From the NCBI GenBank assembly GCA_938036925.1, contig CALHVU010000050.1, positions 1-19,019 of the forward strand: a DNA stretch of 19,019 nt, read 5' to 3'. The stretch's first letter is position 1. Each line of letters opens with the position of its first letter. The notes below the pieces were generated by a model. The model saw only the letters and a list, made by a program, of their open reading frames with translations. It ran no database searches and was not told the origin of the DNA. Below are positions 8,401-14,237 of the stretch, one piece after another. Position numbers and translations under genes: made by a program. This DNA is from an uncultured Atopobium sp. (GTDB lineage Bacteria > Actinomycetota > Coriobacteriia > Coriobacteriales > Atopobiaceae).

Positions 8401-9508
8401 TGAAGTTAAGGGTTGAGTTAGTAACGTTTACTGTTCCACCAGCTACACCTACAGAAATGCCAGAAGTTGAGCCAGCATTTGCGTTAATGGTGGAATTAAC
8501 AATATTGGAAGTTCCCTGGATGGTCATGCCCGTAGCGCCGTACCATGAAGGATTAATGGTAAGGGTGGAATCATTCATGTTGAGCTGGTTGACGTAGAAA
8601 GTCTGACCAAAGCCTTCAACGGTAAGGTCTGTATTCCTAAGGTTGAGGTTGCGAGCGTCATTCCAGGTACGAGCCTGTGAAGTTACTTTGATAGTAGCGT
8701 TTTCAAAGGTGACACCAGACTCAAAGAAGTTTGTATTGCTCTTATCGTCTGCGGTGATGGTAACGCTGTTCTTGTTGGTGCTGCCGCTAACGGTTCCGCC
8801 AAGAGAAATACCACGAGTACCGCTGGAACCTGCGTTGTTTCTAAAGACATAGGTACCATCGGTGATGGTTGAGCCATCTTGTGCAGTTAGTGCGGTTTTG
8901 AAGCCGGACATGGTAAGAGTGCCTGTGCCGGTCAGCGTTGAGCCAGGTGATAGAACCAGACCGTCAATGCTGTTTCCAGTGCCAGTAAGCGTTGCGCCCT
9001 CAGATTCAATCTTGAGTGTAAGACCAGAAGGAATGGTAACCGTAGAGGTCAAATCAAGGTTGCCTTTGAGGTGAATGGTGTAGATTGAAGAAGTTTCTCC
9101 CCACAGCTCCAGTGCTTTCTGGAGAGATTTAACAGGATCGGAGCTGGAGCCCTCGTTAGTATCGCTACCGTTGGTTCCGTCTACCCAGAGCTCAGTTGAG
9201 ATGTAAGAAAGGCTTCTTGTAACACGGCGAGAAGATCTTTCTGCAGGAGCAGCAGTCTGCTCAGAGGTCTGCTGGTTGGAAGTAGCTTCTGCGTTAGCGG
9301 TGGTTTCAGCAGAGGTCTCTGCAGTTGCCTCCGAAGTTGAGGCAGTTGCATCACTTGTTTGAGTTGCTGCAACTTCTTGCGTCTGAGCCACCTCTTGAGT
9401 GCTAGCAATTTCTGCTAACGCTGAAGAAGGGACCAAAGAGAGCGCAAGTACCAAAGACATAGCTGTCTTTGCCCCTTTGCTTGCAAAGTTCTTGTTTTTT
9501 CTTTCCAT
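5480..9508 (-). CDS. Surface protein with beta-helix, InlB-type repeats and atypical TPYTG sorting signal
   Basis: Predicted 1342-residue secreted adhesin. It has a signal peptide (1-32, cleavage after ALA), a Thr/Ala/Glu/Gln-rich low-complexity linker to about residue 90, and a long Asn/Thr/Gly-rich region (about 110-440) resembling a right-handed parallel beta-helix. Three InlB_B-like repeats follow (about 515-845; hallmarks FDGWYYTD, FKRWTT and YPHWK/YADWE/LKWKE endings), then two tandem ~220-residue repeats (about 845-1067 and 1068-1285). The C terminus is a Lys-rich linker, TPYTG (1307-1311), a hydrophobic segment and TKRRKNK. TPYTG departs from LPXTG at the first position, but the tripartite layout is intact. 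The ATG at 9508 is preferred over an in-frame TTG at 9523 because TTAGGGG lies upstream of it. It is the first gene of the adhesin operon. The ligand is unknown. Confidence 0.88.
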   Translation of the reverse strand: MERKNKNFASKGAKTAMSLVLALSLVPSSALAEIASTQEVAQTQEVAATQTSDATASTSEATAETSAETTANAEATSNQQTSEQTAAPAERSSRRVTRSLSYISTELWVDGTNGSDTNEGSSSDPVKSLQKALELWGETSSIYTIHLKGNLDLTSTVTIPSGLTLKIESEGATLTGTGNSIDGLVLSPGSTLTGTGTLTMSGFKTALTAQDGSTITDGTYVFRNNAGSSGTRGISLGGTVSGSTNKNSVTITADDKSNTNFFESGVTFENATIKVTSQARTWNDARNLNLRNTDLTVEGFGQTFYVNQLNMNDSTLTINPSWYGATGMTIQGTSNIVNSTINANAGSTSGISVGVAGGTVNVTNSTLNFTNGGTGGLNVKTGDVIINNSTIKGDGRNSGALFGAQTNGSIQFTGNSLVETPATKNSDNGASQTRQNYNVVGGSYLLKYAPSYNSGFGSTIPTNGAANGNEVLSLFTLADPSTNSLSLINANGATYTYPVANASSDGQKHVWAPAATVTFDLNTPGVTGVNPTFADGTTANKTALAMRGNSLANASSVAGGTTTLPADPYASGQEFDGWYYTDAAGTEHQFTADTQVTSDMTVYPHWKANTAWLYVRYHNGNGVTVIERVATNASRTVTVHSDADVNNLDNNFNIAGKTFKRWTTQANGAGDEVAANSNLAVPAGTDTVDLYADWEEQHLTVSFSANGGTFSANSVFKQNPNVFDITTDANGGEVATIKTHPTVAEQTNINALLQNLSGNTLTTSTDGIASPTSSNTNTAYTDIATFENHVLDNADEPITFLGMVFGHNYHYWFTDAAGNSPATINGGATLTNDVTYYLKWKEDPSIQRVELTSDLPADMWSDSQSNTTQIKEVSNDKSFSLTGAIDATSVINQMSAFENGIAGGLDDLTKITLSGTTSTFTAKLTLPAGVVVPANPTVTTSGLGDLFEVTNVSVNGQEVTVTLKLKGTYTNYKQLKDAVETVGKDDAATAEIARPLTVTVDGLTLDPTQVTNGQELTATGTLTGTFESFAKNTVTNVTKKFELSWNGVQIAASRDPRGTDIQQTLIVNNPIEMNLPADMLADENTEHDQVITMKAGSTFNLTGSILASSIQEQMNNIERAYPNANHDTITLSNLKFKFTATLTVPEGMTLPSDLDANTIQASNFGSGFKVSDVQVNGRTVTVTFELSDPSSLRTYSDLERIVDEASANDGWMKLTIPGVTIDSNVAAGTQLTAVGTVTGSFSAIADSAAGNRKVFSFTWNGVQWPDGKDAVATDNDTIQLTITVAEDETPETPSTPTKPSKKKKQKTPYTGDASAAAPLAALLAGMTAVMTSLGITKRRKNK
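5655..6975 (-). repeat. Two tandem ~220-residue repeats in the TPYTG adhesin
   Basis: Segments about 6310-6975 and 5655-6306 encode parallel domains. Both open with an LPADM motif, continue through a FSLTG/FNLTG strand, a V(N/Q)VNGxxVTVT strand and a QLTA/ELTATGT strand, and end in SWNGVQ or TWNGVQ. I do not recognise the domain. Such repeats usually act as stalk or spacer modules in surface proteins. Confidence 0.75.
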
Positions 9509-9628
9509 ACCTACCCCTAACAAATAGTGAATACCCCAACAAAATTTGCAATTAAATCTTGCGCTGAAAGTGATTTATCACGATAAGCACGATAGAGATA
9601 AATGACACATATTCAGAGCATTTTTCGT

Positions 9629-9644
9629 ATAGATAATTATCTAT
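9629..9644. promoter_or_regulatory. 16-bp perfect palindrome upstream of the adhesin operon
   Basis: ATAGATAATTATCTAT equals its own reverse complement. It lies 121-136 bp upstream of the first adhesin gene, in the region expected to carry its promoter or leader. This is typical of a dimeric regulator site, but the regulator is unknown and AT-rich palindromes can arise by chance. Confidence 0.4.
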
Positions 9645-9785
9645 TATTTTGATAAAAATTGTTAGCTCAACCAGCGATTTTTATAGTTTGAACACATTTC
9701 AAAAAACATCTTCATCTCATGTTATATAAATAATTTAATCAAAATATTTGGTACGTTGAAAAATGGCATTTAAATTGCTCTATTT

Positions 9786-9814
9786 TTGACGATTTTCTCG
9801 ACATTTGTCATAAA
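9786..9814 (+). promoter_or_regulatory. Candidate promoter of the HD-family gene
   Basis: TTGACG (9786-9791), a 17-bp spacer and CATAAA (9809-9814) match the housekeeping consensus at 5/6 and 4/6 positions. Transcription from here would leave a leader of about 220 nt before the chosen start at 10044. Confidence 0.5.
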
Positions 9815-10043
9815 CGTGCAACGGATAAAAATTGCAATAGAAATGTATTAAATTTTGAGACAAATGTGAGTTATTCGGAAACTGAATAGTGGAAGCTGGA
9901 TAGTTAACAATTTCATGAAATTTGAGCTTCAAAATTCTCAAGCAAGAGAGGCTGTGTACACTAAGAAAAAGACAGTTAAGAGGATGCACAATCTGCGCAA
10001 ATAATGCGTGAGAGATACGTTTGAATGTGTTGAGCGGGGAGTT

Positions 10044-10688
10044 ATGGACTCAAAAATTATCGATGACGCTTTGGACTTTGTAAAAGAGGTCTTCTCCACA
10101 GATTTTAGTGGCCACGACTACTTCCACACGTTGCGTGTGTACAAAATGGCAGTAAGAATTGCGCAAGAGGAGGGGGCAAATCAAGAGATTGTTGCCCTTG
10201 CTGCACTTTTGCACGATGTTGATGACATCAAGCTTTCTCCAGAGACGCATGAGCATAAGGATAGGGCCGTTGGTTTTCTGCGCCAGCATGCTGTCGACGA
10301 GGCCACTATCCAGGCAATTTGTACCGCAATCGATGAGGTTTCTTTCTCTGGAACAGACTCGGTAGTTCCTTCAACGCTTGAGGGTATGTGTGTTCAAGAC
10401 GCAGATCGCCTGGACGCGCTTGGTGCTGTTGGCATCGCACGCACCTTTGCTTATGGCGGAAGTCACGGTCGTGGTATGTACGATCCGGACGAACCACCAA
10501 CTCTCAACATGAGCAGCGAGGAGTATCACTCACACAAATCAACGTCGCTCAACCACTTCTACGAAAAACTCTTTTTACTGACAGACATGATGAATACGCG
10601 CAGTGGTAAAGAGCTAGGAAAAGCTCGCGAGAAGTACATGCGTGAGTATGTTGATCAGTTCTTAGATGAGTGGAACGGTAAACGTTAA
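10044..10688 (+). CDS. HD-superfamily phosphohydrolase (YedJ-like)
   Basis: Predicted 214-residue soluble protein of the HD metal-dependent phosphohydrolase superfamily, closest in look to the YedJ-type group, whose substrate is not well defined. The metal-ligand pattern is complete: H28 (in GHDYFHTLRV), the H57-D58 pair (ALLHDVDD), and aspartates in the C-terminal QDADRLDALG motif (D119/D121). The length is typical. I start at the ATG at 10044 because GGGGAG lies 5-6 nt upstream. An in-frame ATG at 10008 would add 12 residues but lacks a well-spaced ribosome binding site. The gene diverges from the adhesin operon and is followed by a separate transcription unit. The specific substrate cannot be told from sequence. 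Confidence 0.85.
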   Translation: MDSKIIDDALDFVKEVFSTDFSGHDYFHTLRVYKMAVRIAQEEGANQEIVALAALLHDVDDIKLSPETHEHKDRAVGFLRQHAVDEATIQAICTAIDEVSFSGTDSVVPSTLEGMCVQDADRLDALGAVGIARTFAYGGSHGRGMYDPDEPPTLNMSSEEYHSHKSTSLNHFYEKLFLLTDMMNTRSGKELGKAREKYMREYVDQFLDEWNGKR

Positions 10689-10729
10689 GATATAGTTTTT
10701 AGCTATATGAATTAGTTAAGTATTTGTAT

Positions 10730-10758
10730 TTCACAAGTGAAGTTTTGATTGTCATACT
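10730..10758 (+). promoter_or_regulatory. Candidate promoter of the MetE-like gene
   Basis: TTCACA (10730-10735), a 17-bp spacer and CATACT (10753-10758) match the housekeeping consensus at 5/6 and 4/6. The predicted transcript start is about 25 nt before the start codon. A small inverted repeat TTCAC-AA-GTGAA (10730-10741) overlaps the -35 box and could be an operator. No S-box or T-box riboswitch fits in the short leader. Confidence 0.45.
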
Positions 10759-10789
10759 GGTTTCTCGTAAGCAGTTCTAAGGGGCTATG

Positions 10790-11917
10790 ATGGCAATCAA
10801 AAATGATAAAACTACTCCACATCGCTTTGATGTTGTTGGCAGCTTTCTTCGTCCAGAAAAACTTAAGCAGGCTCGTATTCAGTTTGAAAAAGGTCAGATT
10901 GATGCACATGAGCTCAAGCAAGTAGAGGACAAAGCTATTACAGAGCTTATCCAAAAGGAGAAACAAGCAGGCCTTAAAGTCATCACTGACGGTGAGTTTA
11001 GGCGTGCAACCTGGCACCTTGATTTTATGTGGGCGTTTGAAGGTATTGGCCATGCGCCAACTAATACGGGACTTCCTTTCCACGATGAGACTGCAAAGAT
11101 TGACGACACCTTCCTCGTAGGCAAAGTGGAGCTCACCAAAGAGCATCCGTTTATTGAGCACTTCCGCTTTGTACAGCAGTTTGAGGACGAGACAACCGTT
11201 GCCAAGCTTACTATTCCTGCACCTGCACAGTTTATTGAGCAGTTCATTATGCCCATGAATCGCGAGCAGACTAACAAGTACTATGCCAACGACCAGAACC
11301 TTCTTGAAGACATTGTTGCTGGCTACGGTGCGTTTATTAAGCAGGTATATGCTGCAGGCTGTCGTAATCTTCAGCTTGATGACTGCTCATGGGGTGTGCT
11401 GGTTGACCCTCGTGCAGAGCTTTTCTTTGGCACTGACCAGGAGGGTCTTAAGAAGATCAAAGCGCTGCTCTTGGAGATTAATAACCGCGTTCTTGATGCG
11501 GCTCCAGCTGACCTGACTATTAACACGCACGTTTGCCGCGGCAACTTCCATAGTACCTGGGCCTGCGAGGGTGGCTATGACGATGTGGCCGATGCTCTTC
11601 TTGCTCAAGAGCACGTAAACGCTTTCTTTTTAGAATTTGATGATCATCGCTCCGGTGGCTTTGAGCCCCTGGCTTCTGTTCCAGCTGGTAAAAAGGTTGT
11701 GCTTGGTCTGATCACCACCAAGCACGCCCAGCTGGAAGAGAAAGCTAAGGTTATTGAACGTATTCATGAGGCGGCTCAATATGTGCCTCTGGAGAACATC
11801 TGTCTTTCTCCTCAGTGTGGCTTTGCTAGCTGCGAGATTGGTAACAAGCTCACCGAAGATGAGCAGTGGGCAAAGATTGCGCTGGTTAAAGAAATTGCAG
11901 AAGAGGTTTGGGGCTAA
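10790..11917 (+). CDS. MetE-like cobalamin-independent methyltransferase (YxjG/YxjH type)
   Basis: Predicted 375-residue cytosolic protein resembling the C-terminal catalytic half of cobalamin-independent methionine synthase, as in Bacillus YxjG/YxjH. Full-length MetE is about twice this size, so the N-terminal half is absent, as is normal for this subfamily. The zinc-site pattern is complete: H247 and C249 (THVCRGNFHS), E282 (FFLEFDDHRSG) and C343 (SPQCGFAS). The likely reaction is methyl transfer to homocysteine or a related thiol, but methyl donor and acceptor cannot be fixed from sequence. Two ATGs are adjacent (10787, 10790). The second is preferred because TAAGGGG ends 5 nt before it and only 2 nt before the first. 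The gene appears to be transcribed alone and ends at a strong terminator. Confidence 0.87.
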   Translation: MAIKNDKTTPHRFDVVGSFLRPEKLKQARIQFEKGQIDAHELKQVEDKAITELIQKEKQAGLKVITDGEFRRATWHLDFMWAFEGIGHAPTNTGLPFHDETAKIDDTFLVGKVELTKEHPFIEHFRFVQQFEDETTVAKLTIPAPAQFIEQFIMPMNREQTNKYYANDQNLLEDIVAGYGAFIKQVYAAGCRNLQLDDCSWGVLVDPRAELFFGTDQEGLKKIKALLLEINNRVLDAAPADLTINTHVCRGNFHSTWACEGGYDDVADALLAQEHVNAFFLEFDDHRSGGFEPLASVPAGKKVVLGLITTKHAQLEEKAKVIERIHEAAQYVPLENICLSPQCGFASCEIGNKLTEDEQWAKIALVKEIAEEVWG

Positions 11918-11992
11918 ACATCGGCTGGTTTACGGTCTGTTTGCGACTCACTTGCCGTTTACCGAAGAGTTTCTGACCATACGTTCTTCTCG

Positions 11993-12026
11993 ACTCCTGT
12001 CCACTAAAATGGACAGGAGTTTTTTA
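11993..12026 (+). terminator. Terminator after the MetE-like gene
   Basis: A perfect 11-bp stem (11993-12003 with 12010-12020) with a 6-nt loop is followed by an unbroken T-run (12020-12026). It sits about 75 nt after the MetE-like stop codon and ends about 25 nt before the WYL regulator start. Confidence 0.92.
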
Positions 12027-12050
12027 TTGGCTCTAGACTTCGGAGGCAGT

Positions 12051-13046
12051 ATGCCAAGCGAGAAGACCCGCTGCTTGCATCTCATTCAGATTTTTGAAGA
12101 AGAAACCGATGATGACCACGGTCTGAGTACTCCTCAGCTTATCGAAAGACTTGCTGAACGCGGGCTTAGTGTGGAACGCAAGACGCTGTATGACGATATT
12201 AAGTCGTTGCAGAATTTTGGTTACGATATCCAGTCTTATCAGCGCCATCCTGTTGAATATGGCCTGGCTACCAGGAAGTTTCAGGCAGAGGAACTTATGC
12301 TGATGGCAGACGCCGTACAGTCATCAAAGTTTTTGACGGAGCGTAAGGCAAACAATCTGGTGAGCCTTATTGGAGAGCTGGGCGGGAAGTCCACCTCTGA
12401 TACGCTCAAGAAGCGTATTCATGTTGAGGGTCGTATTAAGTCGCAAAACGAGTCCGTGTTTTATGCACTTAATGCTATCCAGACGGCGCTTTTACAGAAG
12501 AAAAAGGTCTCGTTTAAGTATCGCAAGAAGGGCTTTAAAGATAAGGTTATTGAAGAGCTTCCCGTAAGAGAAGAAACGCCTGTTCAACTTACGTATATCG
12601 ACGATTTCTACTATCTTATTGTGTGGAACGATAAGCATCAAAACTTTGTCAATTATCGCGTGGACCGCATGTTTAGACTTGAGGTTTCTGATGCTGATGC
12701 CACGGTTAACGAACAAATAAAACAGTTTGATATAGACAAGTATCAAGAGCGCGTCTTTGGCATGTACTCGGGCGAGGTTGTTGAGGTCACGCTTCGCGTC
12801 AATGAGCGCGTAATGTGCTCAGTGTACGACCGTTTTGGCAAAAACATTATTTTGAACAATCCAAGTTCTGATGGAACTACAGCTGACGTACATGTTTCTG
12901 TAATGGAAGCTCCAACGTTTTATGGTTGGCTTGCAACCTTTGGAACAGATATAGAACTGGTAGCTCCAAAGAAGACCAGGCAGAAATACCAAGAGTACTT
13001 GAGCGGAATTCTTCAGAGCTACCAAACACAGAAAGGGACTAGCTAA
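12051..13046 (+). CDS. WYL-domain transcriptional regulator
   Basis: Predicted 331-residue regulator with the HTH-WYL-WCX layout. The N-terminal winged helix-turn-helix (about 1-65, including LIERLAERGLSVERKTLYDDI) should bind DNA. A central WYL domain (about 135-225) contains TYIDDFYYLIVW, with Tyr instead of Trp in the name-giving triplet. A C-terminal extension (about 240-325) contains YGWLATFGTDIELV. WYL domains are thought to sense nucleic acid or small ligands. The ATG at 12051 has GGAGG 4 nt upstream. A longer open frame upstream runs through the preceding gene and terminator and is not credible. No promoter was evident between the terminator and the start, so it may depend on read-through or a weak promoter. 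It converges with the HIRAN gene 55 bp away, and the 18-bp inverted repeat at 13480 is a candidate target. Confidence 0.88.
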   Translation: MPSEKTRCLHLIQIFEEETDDDHGLSTPQLIERLAERGLSVERKTLYDDIKSLQNFGYDIQSYQRHPVEYGLATRKFQAEELMLMADAVQSSKFLTERKANNLVSLIGELGGKSTSDTLKKRIHVEGRIKSQNESVFYALNAIQTALLQKKKVSFKYRKKGFKDKVIEELPVREETPVQLTYIDDFYYLIVWNDKHQNFVNYRVDRMFRLEVSDADATVNEQIKQFDIDKYQERVFGMYSGEVVEVTLRVNERVMCSVYDRFGKNIILNNPSSDGTTADVHVSVMEAPTFYGWLATFGTDIELVAPKKTRQKYQEYLSGILQSYQTQKGTS

Positions 13047-13085
13047 ACGGCGAAGACGGGCTAAAACGGACGGGCTAAACCGGAC
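13042..13085. repeat. Short tandem repeat between convergent genes
   Basis: Two abutting 14-nt units, GGGCTAAAACGGAC (13058-13071) and GGGCTAAACCGGAC (13072-13085), differ at one base. A partial third unit, GCTAAACGG (13042-13050), contains the WYL gene stop codon. There is no hairpin with a T-tract here, so no obvious terminator separates the WYL and HIRAN genes. Confidence 0.8.
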
Positions 13086-13101
13086 AGTTCACGAGTACCA
13101 A

Positions 13102-13425
13102 TTAGCGAGCATCAATGACGTAAAGACCTGCTTTAACGAGAAGATGACCATGGTGATCACTGAGTTGCGTAATCTTGCAGGTAACAATGTTTTGATGTCC
13201 ATAGAAGAGCAAAGTACTCCAGAGAGAATTGCTTTCTCTAGGAACAAAGCCCAGCTTATGGTCATTAGAGTACAGAGCAAGAGCTTCAGGATCGTAAGGG
13301 TTATCGCGTTCAGGAACAATGGTTAGATCTGAACCAAGTTTAAGCTGATCAAAAATAAGAGGGGCGTCGTAGTAGGGAAGACCGGAAATAACAAAGGAAT
13401 CAACAAGTTTTGTAGGACTGTACAT
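13102..13425 (-). CDS. Stand-alone HIRAN-domain protein
   Basis: Predicted 107-residue protein consisting almost entirely of a HIRAN domain. The pattern runs from G15-L-P-Y-Y through the conserved core E39-R-D-N-P-Y-D-P-E-A to LGFVPRES (about 58-65). HIRAN domains, first defined in HLTF/Rad5, bind DNA ends in the studied eukaryotic case. The bacterial stand-alone forms are little characterised. The start at 13425 is set by AAGGAGG 5 nt upstream; the open frame extends further upstream, but across the promoter region. It converges on the WYL regulator and diverges from the GNAT gene, and shares a putative operator with the latter. A role in DNA damage response or mobile-element control is only a suggestion from the domain and the WYL neighbour. 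Confidence 0.83.
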   Translation of the reverse strand: MYSPTKLVDSFVISGLPYYDAPLIFDQLKLGSDLTIVPERDNPYDPEALALYSNDHKLGFVPRESNSLWSTLLFYGHQNIVTCKITQLSDHHGHLLVKAGLYVIDAR

Positions 13426-13479
13426 AAGAGCCTCCTTAGAAGATGTTAAGGATAGAGTAAAGAAGTTAAAAAGCATGAG

Positions 13480-13502
13480 TGTCCAACAGATTGGACAGTA
13501 TA
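13480..13502. promoter_or_regulatory. Operator-like inverted repeat at the HIRAN/GNAT divergent promoter
   Basis: A perfect inverted repeat, TGTCCAA-N4-TTGGACA, lies at 13480-13497. On the minus strand a -10 box TATACT (13502-13497) directly precedes it, so the repeat would cover the HIRAN transcription start. On the plus strand TATAAG (13499-13504) directly follows it and could be the GNAT -10. A protein bound here could repress both genes. The -35 boxes are weak. Confidence 0.55.
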
Positions 13503-13543
13503 AGAAAGCTGTAGGGTAGTAAAAAGCTTTAAAGGGAGCTTGT

Positions 13544-14092
13544 ATGATTACAACTAAGAGATTGTTTCTTATTCCATGGCATGCATCTGATGCCAATGAG
13601 CTCTATGAATTGGCAAAAGATCCAGAAATTGGTCCACTTTGTGGATGGGAACCTCACAAAACTTTAGAAGATTCCAAGCAGGTTCTTGCAAACGTGCTGT
13701 CCGATAAGTCCTGTTATGCCGTAAAAGACATGAGGACCGGTCATGTAATTGGTTCAATGTCGTTGGATTTTGAAGAAATTCCTGATTCAAAGGATTCCTC
13801 AAAGCAGCTGCATCAGGCAGAAATTGGCTACTGGATTGGTCATCCTTATTGGGGGCAAGGGTTTGCATCTGAGGGTGCTCAAGCTCTTACCGCATATGCA
13901 TTTGAAGAGCATGGTGTTGACCAGGTAATTATTAGATATCTTGAGCGCAATAAAAAGTCTGCTTCAGTGGCTCGTAAGTGCGGCTTCACGGAGATGGGCA
14001 TTATTACAGACTTTAATAAGTACACAGGCAAAGAAGAGCAGTTTGGTATATCAATGCTCACAAAAGCGGACTGGGAACGTGTTCAAAAATAG
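13544..14092 (+). CDS. GNAT-family N-acetyltransferase (RimJ/RimL-like)
   Basis: Predicted 182-residue acetyl-CoA-dependent acetyltransferase. The N-terminal start MITTKRLFLIPW is typical of the RimJ/RimL-like branch. The acetyl-CoA-binding motif A spans about 93-115 (EIGYWIGHPYWGQGFASEGA), followed by the motif B region RYLERNKKSASVARKCGF. This branch acetylates N-terminal or side-chain amines of proteins, or small molecules. The substrate cannot be read from sequence. AAGGGAG lies 5 nt upstream of the ATG. It is divergent from the HIRAN gene across 118 bp and likely shares its operator. The downstream ABC operon is 145 bp away. Confidence 0.87.
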   Translation: MITTKRLFLIPWHASDANELYELAKDPEIGPLCGWEPHKTLEDSKQVLANVLSDKSCYAVKDMRTGHVIGSMSLDFEEIPDSKDSSKQLHQAEIGYWIGHPYWGQGFASEGAQALTAYAFEEHGVDQVIIRYLERNKKSASVARKCGFTEMGIITDFNKYTGKEEQFGISMLTKADWERVQK

Positions 14093-14111
14093 CAGTTGTT
14101 CTCGCTATTTT
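14086..14111 (+). terminator. Possible weak terminator overlapping the GNAT stop codon
   Basis: AAAATAGC (14086-14093) can pair with GCTATTTT (14104-14111) across a 10-nt loop. The stem is AU-rich, includes the stop codon and is followed by an interrupted T-rich stretch. It may be inefficient. Confidence 0.3.
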
Positions 14112-14128
14112 GTGTGTTGTTTTTAAAT

Positions 14129-14157
14129 GTTGCATAAGGCAAACTCGTATATGCAAC
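14129..14157. promoter_or_regulatory. Operator-like inverted repeat upstream of the ABC exporter operon
   Basis: A perfect 8-bp inverted repeat, GTTGCATA-N13-TATGCAAC, is centred about 95 bp before the first exporter gene. Arm length and spacing suit a dimeric regulator over two helical turns. I could not find a strong -35/-10 pair in the 145-bp region, so the promoter position is open. Confidence 0.45.
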
Positions 14158-14237
14158 GACAAAACTACAGGTAAAGTAAATGAAACAGTTAGTGTACTAA
14201 AGATTCTGCTTGTAAGAAAAGCGAAAGAAGTCTGCAT

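Larger units (their letters stand above)
9509..10043. other. AT-rich divergent intergenic region (adhesin operon / HD gene)
   Basis: About 535 bp with no convincing gene. It must hold promoters for the adhesin operon (minus) and the HD-family gene (plus). It contains a good plus-strand promoter match (9786-9814), a possible minus-strand -10 TATAAA (9685-9680), a 16-bp palindrome (9629-9644), an inverted repeat TTTGAA-N5-TTCAAA (9687-9703) and a direct repeat CACGATA (9579-9585 and 9588-9594). It is much more AT-rich than the flanking coding DNA. Confidence 0.7.

Noticed and set aside
9780..9989. 69-codon minus-strand frame in the adhesin/HD intergenic region
   Set aside because: It overlaps the best plus-strand promoter match, has no convincing ribosome binding site and shows no domain-like composition.
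10690..10708. Small hairpin ATATAG-N7-CTATAT after the HD gene as a terminator
   Set aside because: A six-pair all-weak stem with no following T-tract. Not enough for termination.
11754..12050. N-terminal extension of the WYL regulator by 99 residues
   Set aside because: It overlaps the MetE-like gene and runs through a strong terminator. GGAGG sits just before the ATG at 12051.
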